Positions 1 through 7,122 of a DNA stretch of 20,356 nt are shown in pieces. A program made the translations under genes and the position numbers. The DNA comes from an uncultured Coriobacteriaceae bacterium. GTDB taxonomy: Bacteria; Actinomycetota; Coriobacteriia; Coriobacteriales; Eggerthellaceae. Each line of letters opens with the position of its first letter. The stretch's first letter is position 1. The notes under the pieces were generated by a model. That model ran no database searches. It had not been told where the DNA came from and saw only the letters and a program-made list of their open reading frames with translations. Location: assembly GCA_900552585.1 (NCBI GenBank), contig USAB01000029.1, positions 1-20,356 of the forward strand. Direction: 5' to 3'.

Positions 1-2
1 CG

Positions 3-326
3 CTTCCCGCGCGCCGCGTGGCCGTGTGCCGCGAGCTGACGAAGCTGCACGAGGAAGTCGTGCGTGGCACGGCAGCGGACGTGAGCGCGGAATTCGCCCG
101 CCGGGAGGCCAACGGCGGCGTGAAGGGGGAAATCGTGCTGGTATTGGACGCGCCGAGCAAGGAAGAGACCGCTACGGCGCAGCAGGCCGTCCAGGGCAAT
201 GCGGAGGTGCGCGCCCGGGAGCTGATGGCGCAGGAGGGCATGAGCAAGAAGGATATCGTCACAGCGCTGCGACGCGAATTCGGCCTTTCGCGTAACGAGG
301 CGTACGACCTGGTGCATCGCCAATGA
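3..326 (+). CDS. rsmI: RsmI, 16S rRNA 2'-O-ribose methyltransferase (C-terminal part)
   Basis: This is the 3' end of a gene entering from outside the window. RsmI methylates the 2'-O of cytidine 1402 in 16S rRNA, using SAM. The visible reading frame opens with a segment ending RELTKLHEEVVRGT, followed by KGEIVLVLDAP; both are typical of the end of the RsmI tetrapyrrole-methylase-like catalytic fold. It then carries a small helix-turn-helix tail (ARELMAQEGMSKKDIVTALR onward), the C-terminal HTH domain found in many RsmI proteins. The SAM site and start codon are outside the window. The stop TGA at 324-326 overlaps the next gene's ATG (ATGA), so the two are translationally coupled. Identification rests on the conserved C-terminal motifs only. 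Confidence 0.85.
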   Translation, partial: LPARRVAVCRELTKLHEEVVRGTAADVSAEFARREANGGVKGEIVLVLDAPSKEETATAQQAVQGNAEVRARELMAQEGMSKKDIVTALRREFGLSRNEAYDLVHRQ

Positions 327-868
327 GAACGTACGATGTGGACGGCGTGAGCGTGCAGGTGGTGCGCAAGCGCATCAAGAACATGTACCTGCGCGTGCGT
401 CCGCAGGACGGCCAGGTGGTGGCCAGCGTCCCGCTACAGATTCCGTGGGAACAGGTGGAGGAATTCCTGCAGCGCAAGCGCGCTTGGATTGTGCAGAACC
501 ATGAGAAAGCGCTGCAGTCGCCGCAACGGTATGCGGAAACGGCCGATGCCGACGAGCGCCGTGCCTGGCGCGCCGTGGTCCAAGCGGGCACGGAGGCGCT
601 GGTGGCGAAGTGGGAGCCCATCTTGGGCGTGGAGGTGAAGACGCTCGCGTACCGCAGCATGCGCAGCCGCTGGGGCAGCTGCCAGCCGGACACGGGGCGC
701 GTCTGCATCAACACGCGCCTGGCGCTGTATCCCCCGCGCTGCCTGGAATACGTGGTGGTGCACGAGCTGTGCCATTTCCACGAGCAGAACCACGGTTCCC
801 GCTTCAAGGCACTGCTGGACCGCTACCTGCCGGACTGGCGCCAGGCGGATGCGCTGCTGAAGCGGTAG
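323..868 (+). CDS. YgjP-type M48-like metallopeptidase (DUF45 family)
   Basis: A 181-residue cytoplasmic zinc metalloprotein of the YgjP/DUF45 group (related to SprT/M48 peptidases). The zinc-binding signature is HELCH at residues 147-151, with a further histidine in the following NHGSRF segment (about residue 157). The family hallmark RWGSC lies at 116-120. The N-terminal half is a beta-rich domain of the type that begins DVDGVSVQVVRKRIKNM. There is no signal peptide or membrane segment. The start overlaps the rsmI stop by four bases, which makes the start choice secure and points to one transcript. The protein is somewhat shorter than the usual 220-240 residues, mostly at the N-terminus. 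The physiological substrate of this family is poorly defined, so I infer only a metallohydrolase. Confidence 0.85.
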   Translation: MRTYDVDGVSVQVVRKRIKNMYLRVRPQDGQVVASVPLQIPWEQVEEFLQRKRAWIVQNHEKALQSPQRYAETADADERRAWRAVVQAGTEALVAKWEPILGVEVKTLAYRSMRSRWGSCQPDTGRVCINTRLALYPPRCLEYVVVHELCHFHEQNHGSRFKALLDRYLPDWRQADALLKR

Positions 869-993
869 GGGCGCGTGTTTTCGCTCGGTGCTCCTTGCAT
901 GCGGTGTCGCGGCACTCACGAGTCTTCCACAACTTCACGTACGCCTGCCATCTGCGGAAACGTAATCATTCGAAAGCAAATGTGACACAAACG

Positions 994-1013
994 GGACAGC
1001 TGAGCGCATGTCC
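994..1013. repeat. Inverted repeat GGACA-N10-TGTCC upstream of the secreted hydrolase gene
   Basis: GGACA (994-998) and TGTCC (1009-1013) form a perfect 5-bp dyad. It sits 25 bp upstream of the -10 box at 1039, so it overlaps or abuts the -35 region. A very similar dyad precedes alaS at a similar distance from its -10. It could be an operator or activator site; no regulator is identified. Confidence 0.3.
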
Positions 1014-1038
1014 GTTTCGTTAAATTCGGCCGTTTCCG

Positions 1039-1044
1039 TATAAT
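1039..1044 (+). promoter_or_regulatory. -10 box TATAAT; probable leaderless promoter
   Basis: A perfect TATAAT ends seven bases before the ATG at 1051, so the expected transcription start falls on or next to the start codon. No Shine-Dalgarno sequence fits between them. No good -35 is visible at 16-18 bp, where the sequence is only TTCGTT-like, so activation may depend on an upstream factor. Confidence 0.6.
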
Positions 1045-1050
1045 AGCAGA

Positions 1051-2205
1051 ATGCTTTTCAATACGACCAGAACAGCGGTGACGGTGTTCACCGCCGCAGC
1101 AGTGGCTCTCGGCGGCATCGCCGCAACGGCACCCCAGTTTGCCTTCGCAGACGGCGGGGACACCGGGGCCGAAGTCAGCGAGCTGCAGCAACGTGTCGAA
1201 GAAACGGCGTCCGCCTACGACGAGGCGTCCCAGAAAGTCGAACAGCTGCAGAAGAGCATCGATGAGAACAACGCCAGCATCGCGAAGATCAAGAAAGAGC
1301 TTCCCCAGAAGCAGCAGGATGCCGCTGCCGCCATGGAAGCCATGTACAAGATGGACAACCAGAAGTCCGGCATCTTGGACATGTTCTTCAACATCGACAG
1401 CATCGATGACCTGATCAAAACTGCGGATTACCTGGCCACCATCCAGGACAAGAACACGGATGCCCTGGAATCCCTGCACCAGTCGAAACAGGAGCTCCAG
1501 CAGAAATCCGAGCAGCTTGCCTCCGACAAGGCACAGGCCGTCAAGGAGAAGGAGGCGGCGCGGAAGGCGTCCGACGATGCCATCGCCGCGCGCGAGGAAG
1601 CGCAGAAGAAGGCCGAGGAAGAGGCGGCGAAGGAAGCTGCGGAGGCGAAGGCCGCTGCGGAGAAGGCCGCTGCCAAGAAGGCGTCTTCGTCGTCTTCGAG
1701 CACGGCGAAGTCCTCGTCCTCCGCGAAGCGGTCTTCCACGAAGTCGAACAAGAGCTCTTCTTCCTCGAAATCATCCTCGTCTTCGTCCGACAACGCCGTT
1801 CCGTCCGGTGCGGTGAGCACGGGCAATGTGGACTGGAGCGTGGGCAAGTCCGCGTTCGTCAGTACGTGGACGAAGCGCATCGACAATTACCTGGCCGGCT
1901 CGCCGCTGGCCGGGCAGGGTTCCACGTTCGCCACGGCGGCATGGAACTACGGTGTGGACCCGCGCTGGTCGCCCGCCATCGCCTACACGGAAAGCTCGCT
2001 GGGCGCCGCATGCTTCAAGCCGTATAACGCGTGGGGCTGGGGCTCTTCAAGCTGGGGCAGCTGGGAAGAGGCCATCAACGCCCACGTTGCCGGCCTGGCG
2101 CACGGCTACGGCTCCACCATCTCCGTCACGGCTGCGCAGAAGTACTGCCCGCCGAATTGGCAGACGTGGTACAACAAGACGCTCGCGCAGATGAATTCCA
2201 TCTAA
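1051..2205 (+). CDS. Secreted PcsB/CwlO-like coiled-coil protein with lysozyme-like C-terminal domain
   Basis: A 384-residue exported protein, probably a peptidoglycan hydrolase. Residues 1-33 are a signal peptide (hydrophobic core, cleavage expected after AFA). Residues about 38-100 and 135-210 are coiled coils. Between them MFFNIDSIDDLIKTADYL (111-128) resembles the kinked segment of PcsB/CwlO proteins that are activated by FtsEX. A serine/lysine linker (211-246) leads to a C-terminal domain (about 258-384) containing AYTESSLG, with Glu314 as candidate catalytic acid, then YNAWGWGSSSW and a conserved-looking Cys pair (C321, C366) that could form a disulfide. This resembles lysozyme/transglycosylase folds and replaces the CHAP or NlpC/P60 domain of classical PcsB/CwlO. 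It stands alone between its own promoter and terminator. Secretion and coiled coils are directly visible; muralytic activity is inferred. Confidence 0.8.
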   Translation: MLFNTTRTAVTVFTAAAVALGGIAATAPQFAFADGGDTGAEVSELQQRVEETASAYDEASQKVEQLQKSIDENNASIAKIKKELPQKQQDAAAAMEAMYKMDNQKSGILDMFFNIDSIDDLIKTADYLATIQDKNTDALESLHQSKQELQQKSEQLASDKAQAVKEKEAARKASDDAIAAREEAQKKAEEEAAKEAAEAKAAAEKAAAKKASSSSSSTAKSSSSAKRSSTKSNKSSSSSKSSSSSSDNAVPSGAVSTGNVDWSVGKSAFVSTWTKRIDNYLAGSPLAGQGSTFATAAWNYGVDPRWSPAIAYTESSLGAACFKPYNAWGWGSSSWGSWEEAINAHVAGLAHGYGSTISVTAAQKYCPPNWQTWYNKTLAQMNSI

Positions 2206-2214
2206 TACGACACG

Positions 2215-2242
2215 GGACCGGCGATATGCCGGTCCTCTTTTT
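2215..2242 (+). terminator. Rho-independent terminator of the secreted hydrolase gene
   Basis: GGACCGGC (2215-2222) pairs perfectly with GCCGGTCC (2228-2235) around a GATAT loop, followed by TCTTTTT. It lies ten bases after the stop codon. Confidence 0.85.
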
Positions 2243-2326
2243 CGCTTTCCATCCTCTGCGCGGCATGCGGGGAAGTGCGCCATCGGGCGCTTTCGTGGAA
2301 GCCGCCCGCTTTCGCCGCGTATCGGT

Positions 2327-2332
2327 TAATAT
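2327..2332 (+). promoter_or_regulatory. Candidate metG -10 box (TAATAT)
   Basis: TAATAT lies in the only AT-rich patch between the upstream terminator and metG, and would start a transcript near 2339 with a leader of roughly 118 nt. The -35 match is poor, so this is tentative. Confidence 0.35.
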
Positions 2333-2346
2333 GTTCAACTGCGTTT

Positions 2347-2437
2347 GCCCGTGCAAGCGGGCGGGTGATTTTCAGGGCCGATGCGCACTACTCCGGCCCC
2401 GCCGTACGTGAGCGAGCGGTACCATTCGCCGTCTCGC
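2347..2437 (+). promoter_or_regulatory. Structured 5' leader of metG
   Basis: Three consecutive hairpins can be drawn: GCCCG (2347-2351) with CGGGC (2358-2362); GGGCCG (2375-2380) with CGGCCC (2394-2399); and GCGAG (2412-2416) with CTCGC (2433-2437). The ribosome binding site AAGGAG (2441-2446) lies just after the last one. The second hairpin has ATG at the start of its 13-nt loop, and the third has CGGTACC in its loop. This loosely recalls a short T-box, but the tRNA-pairing TGGN is not present. It may be a plain structured leader. Confidence 0.3.
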
Positions 2438-2456
2438 CGGAAGGAGAGCACACAGC

Positions 2457-4052
2457 ATGTCCAAGGGGACCTATTCTTTCACGACTCCCATCTACTATGT
2501 CAACGCCGCGCCGCATCTGGGCACGGCGTATACCACCGTTGCGGCCGACACCGTGGCCCGCTATCAGCGTATGAACGGCTACGACGTGGCGTTCGTCACC
2601 GGCATGGACGAACACGGCCAGAAGGTTGCCGAAACGGCCGAATCGAAGGGCATGACGCCGCAGGATTGGTGCGACTCCATGGAGCCCGTGTTCCGCGACA
2701 CGTGGGACATGCTCGACATCACGTACACGGACTTCGTGCGTACCAGCAGCGATCGTCAGACGCGCACGGTGCAGAAGTTCTGGCAGGACCTGTACGACCG
2801 CGGCTATCTGTACAAGGGCAGCTATGAGGGCTGGTACTGCATCCATGAGGAGACGTATTACGCCGAAAGCGACCTGGAGAAGAACGAGGACGGCGTTTAT
2901 GTCTGCCCCGACTGCAAGCGCCCCGTGCAGCTGATGGCATCCGGCGAGGAGAACTGGTTCTTCAAGCTGTCCGACTTCCAGGACAAGCTGCTGGCCTATT
3001 ACGACGAGCATCCCGACTTCATCCGTCCCCAGGCGCGTCGCAACGAGGTTATCAGCTTCGTGAAGAGCGGCCTGAAGGACCTGTCCATCTCCCGCTCCAC
3101 GTTCGATTGGGGCGTGCCGCTTCCGTTCGACGAAGGTCATGTGGCCTATGTCTGGGCCGACGCGCTGCTGGCGTACCTGACCGGCATCGGCTATGCGGAT
3201 CCGGAGCGTGAAGGAGAATTCGAGCGCCGCTGGCCCATGCAGTATCACTTCGTGGGCAAGGACATCACGCGCTTCCACTGCGTGATTTGGCCGGCCATGC
3301 TGATGGCCGCCGAACTGCCTATCACGCACACCGTCTTCGGTCATGGCTTCCTGCTGACGAAGGGCGAGAAGATGTCGAAGTCGAAGGGCAACGGCGTCAT
3401 GCCGAAGGACCTGGTGAAGATCTTCGGCGTGGATGCGTACCGTTACTACTTCATGAGCGACGTCCAGTTCGGTGCCGATGGTGACATCTCCCTGGAGCGC
3501 ATGGCACAGGTGTACAACGCCGACCTGGCGAATACGTGGGGCAACCTGTGCAGCCGTGTACCCGGCATGAACAAGAAATACTTCGACAGCCTGGTGCCTG
3601 CCGTGCCGGAATCCACGAAGCACCTGGTGGAGAACAACCCGCTGCGCGAAGATGCGGACGCGCTGTATGCGGAATACGACAAGTGCATGGCGGAAGTGGA
3701 CTTTACGGGCGCTGCGGCGGCAGCGCAGAATCTGGCCCATCGCGCGAACCTGTACATCGACGAGACAGAGCCGTTCCGTATGGCGAAGGACCCCGAGAAG
3801 CGCGACGAGCTCGCCGCCGTCATGTACAACCTGCTGGAGGCTATCCGCATCATTGCGCTATACATGGCACCGTTCGCGCCGAACACGTCTGCCGAGGTGT
3901 ATCGTCGCCTAGGCCTGGGCAACATCACGGACGTGACGGACATTGAGGCCGCCACCGCCTGGGGTCAGCTGCCGGAGGGCAATACGGTGGAGTCCGGCGC
4001 GCCGCTGTTCCCGCGCCTTGATGTCTCCGAGTTGAACCTAGACGCCGAATAA
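2457..4052 (+). CDS. metG: Methionyl-tRNA synthetase
   Basis: A 531-residue class I aminoacyl-tRNA synthetase that charges tRNA-Met, and initiator tRNA, with methionine. The HIGH-type motif is PHLGT (19-23) and the second signature KMSKS is at 305-309. Zinc-knuckle cysteines are partial: C128, C150 and C153, with Glu at 131 where many MetRS have a fourth Cys (CIHE). The Rossmann catalytic core is followed by the helical anticodon-binding domain (about 355-500). The protein ends there, so it lacks the C-terminal Trbp111-like tRNA-binding domain of longer MetRS. The start is supported by AAGGAG ten bases upstream. It has its own leader and a terminator, and is convergent with ilvA. In Bacillus, metS likewise sits between rsmI and the tatD-type gene. 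Confidence 0.97.
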   Translation: MSKGTYSFTTPIYYVNAAPHLGTAYTTVAADTVARYQRMNGYDVAFVTGMDEHGQKVAETAESKGMTPQDWCDSMEPVFRDTWDMLDITYTDFVRTSSDRQTRTVQKFWQDLYDRGYLYKGSYEGWYCIHEETYYAESDLEKNEDGVYVCPDCKRPVQLMASGEENWFFKLSDFQDKLLAYYDEHPDFIRPQARRNEVISFVKSGLKDLSISRSTFDWGVPLPFDEGHVAYVWADALLAYLTGIGYADPEREGEFERRWPMQYHFVGKDITRFHCVIWPAMLMAAELPITHTVFGHGFLLTKGEKMSKSKGNGVMPKDLVKIFGVDAYRYYFMSDVQFGADGDISLERMAQVYNADLANTWGNLCSRVPGMNKKYFDSLVPAVPESTKHLVENNPLREDADALYAEYDKCMAEVDFTGAAAAAQNLAHRANLYIDETEPFRMAKDPEKRDELAAVMYNLLEAIRIIALYMAPFAPNTSAEVYRRLGLGNITDVTDIEAATAWGQLPEGNTVESGAPLFPRLDVSELNLDAE

Positions 4053-4102
4053 CGGGCAGCCTGCGCGTTTCGGCGCTGTGCTGGAGCATAGGGCATGAAA
4101 TG

Positions 4103-4131
4103 AAAAGGACCCGCGTTAAGCGGGTCCTTTT
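4103..4131. terminator. Bidirectional terminator between metG and ilvA
   Basis: A 12-bp perfect stem, AAAAGGACCCGC (4103-4114) with GCGGGTCCTTTT (4120-4131), around a GTTAA loop. The A-tract on one side and T-tract on the other let it terminate both convergent genes. Confidence 0.9.
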
Positions 4132-4193
4132 GTCTGTTGGGGTATGGTCACTGCGGCCGTTGCGTTTGCGCATGGGAGGGCGCGCAAAGGAGA

Positions 4194-5405
4194 TTACAGA
4201 TGTGCCTGGATGACGCGCGGTTGGAAGCCGGCGTCTTCCAACGCGGAGACGATCTCGTTTTTATGGGCCGTGCCGAATGCCTCGATGGTCACGCGCAGCT
4301 CCACGGCCGCATTGCGGTTCGCAGTGACGAACTGATTATGATCCAGGCGTACGACGTTGCCCTTGTGGTCGGCGATGGCCTGCGCCACGCGCACCAGCTC
4401 GCCGGGGCGGTCGGGCAGCAGCAGCGATACCGTGAAGATGCGGTCGCGCTGGATCAGGCCGTGCTGAACGACGCTTGCCATCGTGGTCACGTCCATGTTG
4501 CCGCCGGAAAGGATGGCAGCAACCTTCTTGTCCTTGCAGTCCAGGTGCTTCAGCGCCGCAACGGTCAGCAGGCCGGAATTTTCCACCACCATCTTGTGGT
4601 TCTCTACCATGTCCAGGAATGACACGATGATCTCGTCGTCCGTGACCGTGATGATGTTGTCGACGTTTTGCTGCACATACGGGAAGATCTTGTCGCCGGG
4701 CTCCAGCACGGCCGTGCCGTCCGCTATCGTGTTCGCGCTGGGCAGCTTTACCACATGGCCGGCTTCGAGCGATGCCTTCATGCAAGCGGCGCCGGCGGGT
4801 TCGACGCCGATGACGGTGATACGTGGGTTCAGGAGCTTCGCCAGCGTGGCAACACCCGTAATCAGTCCGCCGCCGCCGATGGGGGCCAGGATAATATCCA
4901 CGAGAGGCAGCTCCTGCACGATTTCCATGGCAATGGTGCCCTGGCCTGTGGCCACGGCCAGGTCGTTGAACGGATGGATGAACGTGAGCCCCTGTTCTTC
5001 GGCAAGGCGCACAGCCTCTTCGTATGCTTCGTCGTAGACGTTTCCGGCCAGGACCACCTCGGCGCCCAGGTCCTTCGTGCGCTCCACCTTGATGAGCGGA
5101 GTCGTGGTCGGCATGACGATGGTGGCGTGAACGCCGTAGACCTTCGCCGCGTTCGCCACGCCCTGGGCATGGTTGCCGGCCGAAGCGGTGATCAAGCCGC
5201 GGGCGCGCTCTTCGTCCGTCAGCGTGCTGATCTTGTAATAGGCGCCGCGCACCTTGTAGGCGCCCGTGCGCTGCATGTTCTCCGGCTTCAGCCATACCTC
5301 GTTGCCGCATTCGCTGCTGAAGTACGGGCTGTAGATGAGCTTCGTTTCCTGGGTGACTTCCTTGACCTTCTTCGAGGCTTCCTCGAATGCCTCCAATGTC
5401 AGCAT
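4194..5405 (-). CDS. ilvA: Threonine ammonia-lyase with C-terminal ACT domain
   Basis: A 403-residue PLP enzyme that deaminates threonine to 2-oxobutyrate and ammonia, the entry to isoleucine synthesis or threonine catabolism. The PLP lysine is K51 in TGAYKVRGA, a variant of the common TGSFKxRGA. ASAGNHAQG (74-82) and the phosphate-binding GGGGL (177-181) match fold-type II PLP enzymes. From about residue 326 there is one ACT domain (SLLLPDRPGELVRVAQAI), so allosteric control by an amino acid is likely. The length fits the short, single-ACT form rather than the ~510-residue biosynthetic enzyme. An AAAGG-type ribosome binding site lies about ten bases upstream of the ATG. It is divergent from ridA, whose product hydrolyses the enamine/imine that this enzyme releases. 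Whether the role is biosynthetic or catabolic cannot be decided from sequence alone. Confidence 0.95.
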   Translation of the reverse strand: MLTLEAFEEASKKVKEVTQETKLIYSPYFSSECGNEVWLKPENMQRTGAYKVRGAYYKISTLTDEERARGLITASAGNHAQGVANAAKVYGVHATIVMPTTTPLIKVERTKDLGAEVVLAGNVYDEAYEEAVRLAEEQGLTFIHPFNDLAVATGQGTIAMEIVQELPLVDIILAPIGGGGLITGVATLAKLLNPRITVIGVEPAGAACMKASLEAGHVVKLPSANTIADGTAVLEPGDKIFPYVQQNVDNIITVTDDEIIVSFLDMVENHKMVVENSGLLTVAALKHLDCKDKKVAAILSGGNMDVTTMASVVQHGLIQRDRIFTVSLLLPDRPGELVRVAQAIADHKGNVVRLDHNQFVTANRNAAVELRVTIEAFGTAHKNEIVSALEDAGFQPRVIQAHL

Positions 5406-5511
5406 GGCATGCGTTCCTTTCGTTGCGTTGAGAATTATTGCGGTGTATGTTCCGAGTGTCGCATAGACTGTTATCTCATGAATAGTTCATTCTCTCACAG
5501 GAAGGAAGATC

Positions 5512-5892
5512 ATGGAAACCATCTCCACTCCCGATGCCCCTGCAGCCATCGGCCCATACTCTCAGGGCGTTATCGTGAACGGCCTCCTGTTCGCCTCCGG
5601 CCAGATTGCACTGGACCCGAAGACGGGCGAACTCGTGGGCGACACCATTGAGGAGCAGGCTGCGCAGGTGATGAAGAACGTCGGCGCGCTGTTGAAGGCT
5701 GCTGGTACGGATTTCGACCATGTGGTGAAGACCACGTGCTTCCTGGAGGACATCGGCACGTTCTCCGCGTTCAACGATGTATATGCGAAGTCGTTCGGTA
5801 CGTCGCTTCCCGCCCGTTCCGCTGTGGGCATCGACAAGCTGCCGAAGGGCGCGCTGGTGGAAGTGGAAATCATCGCTGCCGTTCAGGACTAA
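5512..5892 (+). CDS. ridA: RidA, enamine/imine deaminase
   Basis: A 126-residue YjgF/YER057c/UK114 protein, the normal family length. RidA forms a trimer that hydrolyses 2-aminoacrylate and 2-aminocrotonate, reactive intermediates released by PLP dehydratases such as IlvA, to 2-oxo acids and ammonia. The family signatures are visible: IGPYSQGV (13-20), ASGQIALDP (28-36), and the C-terminal PARSAVGIDKLPKGALVEVE, in which R102 is the catalytic-site arginine. The start is fixed by a strong AGGAAGGAAG ribosome binding site. It lies 106 bp from, and divergent to, ilvA, so a shared regulatory region is plausible. Thirty-three bases separate it from the downstream tatD, suggesting one transcript. 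Confidence 0.96.
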   Translation: METISTPDAPAAIGPYSQGVIVNGLLFASGQIALDPKTGELVGDTIEEQAAQVMKNVGALLKAAGTDFDHVVKTTCFLEDIGTFSAFNDVYAKSFGTSLPARSAVGIDKLPKGALVEVEIIAAVQD

Positions 5893-5925
5893 CGGCGCGT
5901 CGGCCGGATAGACGGGAATGATCGG

Positions 5926-7122
5926 ATGAGCGAAACCGCAGTGCAGGGTGCCGGGGAGCAAAGCGCCCCCGTTGCGCCCGAGCGGGACGTGCTGTACCGC
6001 AAACGCAAAAAGAAGGGGCGGTTTTCCGTGGCCGTGCCACCGCTGCCGCTGCTGGAAGGGCCCATTGCGGACACGCATGCCCATCTGGGCGCTGTGGACG
6101 CGCCGCTGGCGTTGGCCCGCGCGGCGTTCTGGGGCATGGACTTTCTGTGCTGCATCACGGAGCCAGACAGCGATGCGCCGCGCGTCTACCGCGAGCTGGA
6201 TGCCTGGCGGCAGCAGGCGAAAGAGCTGCTGCCCAAGCTGTTGCGCGCAACAGATGCCGTGCTGTCGCGGCAGACAGACGACGCGTCCCGACAGATGAGG
6301 GCGCTGGTGGAGCAAAGGAAGGCGGAAGGCGGTTTCACCATCCCGCGCGTCCGCCTGGCCATTGCCTGCCATCCGCATACGTCCCGCCGATGGAACGACG
6401 ACCTCGAGGCGCTCATGCGGCGCGCGCTTGCCGATCCGCGAACATGCGCTGTGGGTGAGGCAGGCCTAGACTACTATTACGACCTATCGCCGCGCGAGAT
6501 GCAGATCCGCGTGTTCCGCACCCAGATTCGCCTGGCGAAAGAGGCGGGTGTGCCACTGTTCCTGCATATCCGAGATGCCCACAAGGACGCGCTTGCCGTG
6601 CTGCGGGAAGAGGGCTTCCCCGAAGCGGGAACCATCCTGCACTGCTGCAGCCTGCCGCCCGACGAGCTGGCTCCCTGGGTGGAGGCGGGCTGCTTCATTG
6701 CCTACGGCGGCATCACGACGTTCGCGAAATCCGATGCAGCTCGCGACGGCGTGCGCACGGTGCCGGCGGACCGGATTCTGTTGGAAACGGACTCCCCGTA
6801 CATGGCCCCGGTTCCGCTGCGCGGCAACGATTGCTATCCGGACTTCGCACAATGGACGGCACGGTGTCTTGCGGACGTCAGCGGGTGTGCGCCAGGGGAG
6901 CCGCGGCGTGCGTTCTTGGCTCAAATGCATGCGAATGCGCGGGGCTTGCAGGACCGCCCGGCCACGGCCTGGCAACGGGCGCATGCGGCCGATGCTGGCC
7001 CGTTGGACCCCGTGTATCCCGAGCGTACCGAAGGTGAAGATGCCGAAGACACATGCGCGCCCATGTCCGCTTCGCCCGCTGCGGCGGGGACATCGGCGGC
7101 TGCTCCGGAAGCGCGCGCATGA
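5926..7122 (+). CDS. tatD: TatD-family metal-dependent hydrolase/DNase
   Basis: A 398-residue member of the TatD amidohydrolase-like family (metal-dependent exonuclease or deoxyribonuclease). Metal ligands are in place: ADTHAHL (48-54; H51, H53), E178 in VGEAGLDYYYD, H214 in FLHIRDA, H239 in LHCCS, and D289 in LLETDSPYMAP. It is longer than the usual ~260 residues. About 47 residues precede the domain (basic YRKRKKKGRF stretch), an insert of roughly 40 residues rich in charged residues lies at 85-135, and the last ~55 residues are an Ala/Pro/Glu-rich tail without obvious fold. No strong ribosome binding site precedes the chosen ATG. The stop overlaps the next start (ATGA). The position upstream of rsmA matches yabD of Bacillus. 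Confidence 0.92.
   Translation: MSETAVQGAGEQSAPVAPERDVLYRKRKKKGRFSVAVPPLPLLEGPIADTHAHLGAVDAPLALARAAFWGMDFLCCITEPDSDAPRVYRELDAWRQQAKELLPKLLRATDAVLSRQTDDASRQMRALVEQRKAEGGFTIPRVRLAIACHPHTSRRWNDDLEALMRRALADPRTCAVGEAGLDYYYDLSPREMQIRVFRTQIRLAKEAGVPLFLHIRDAHKDALAVLREEGFPEAGTILHCCSLPPDELAPWVEAGCFIAYGGITTFAKSDAARDGVRTVPADRILLETDSPYMAPVPLRGNDCYPDFAQWTARCLADVSGCAPGEPRRAFLAQMHANARGLQDRPATAWQRAHAADAGPLDPVYPERTEGEDAEDTCAPMSASPAAAGTSAAAPEARA

Noticed and set aside
1685..1800. Repetitive TCG/TCC/TCT-rich tract as a possible DNA repeat
   Set aside because: It is simply the serine/lysine-rich linker of the secreted protein, in frame and with mixed serine codons.
2388..3740. A 450-codon minus-strand open frame opposite metG
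   Set aside because: It is His/Arg/Val-rich shadow translation with no motif; metG fully explains the region.
4336..5310. Alternative minus-strand frame inside ilvA
   Set aside because: It is Arg/His/Gly-rich low-complexity translation in a shifted frame of ilvA.
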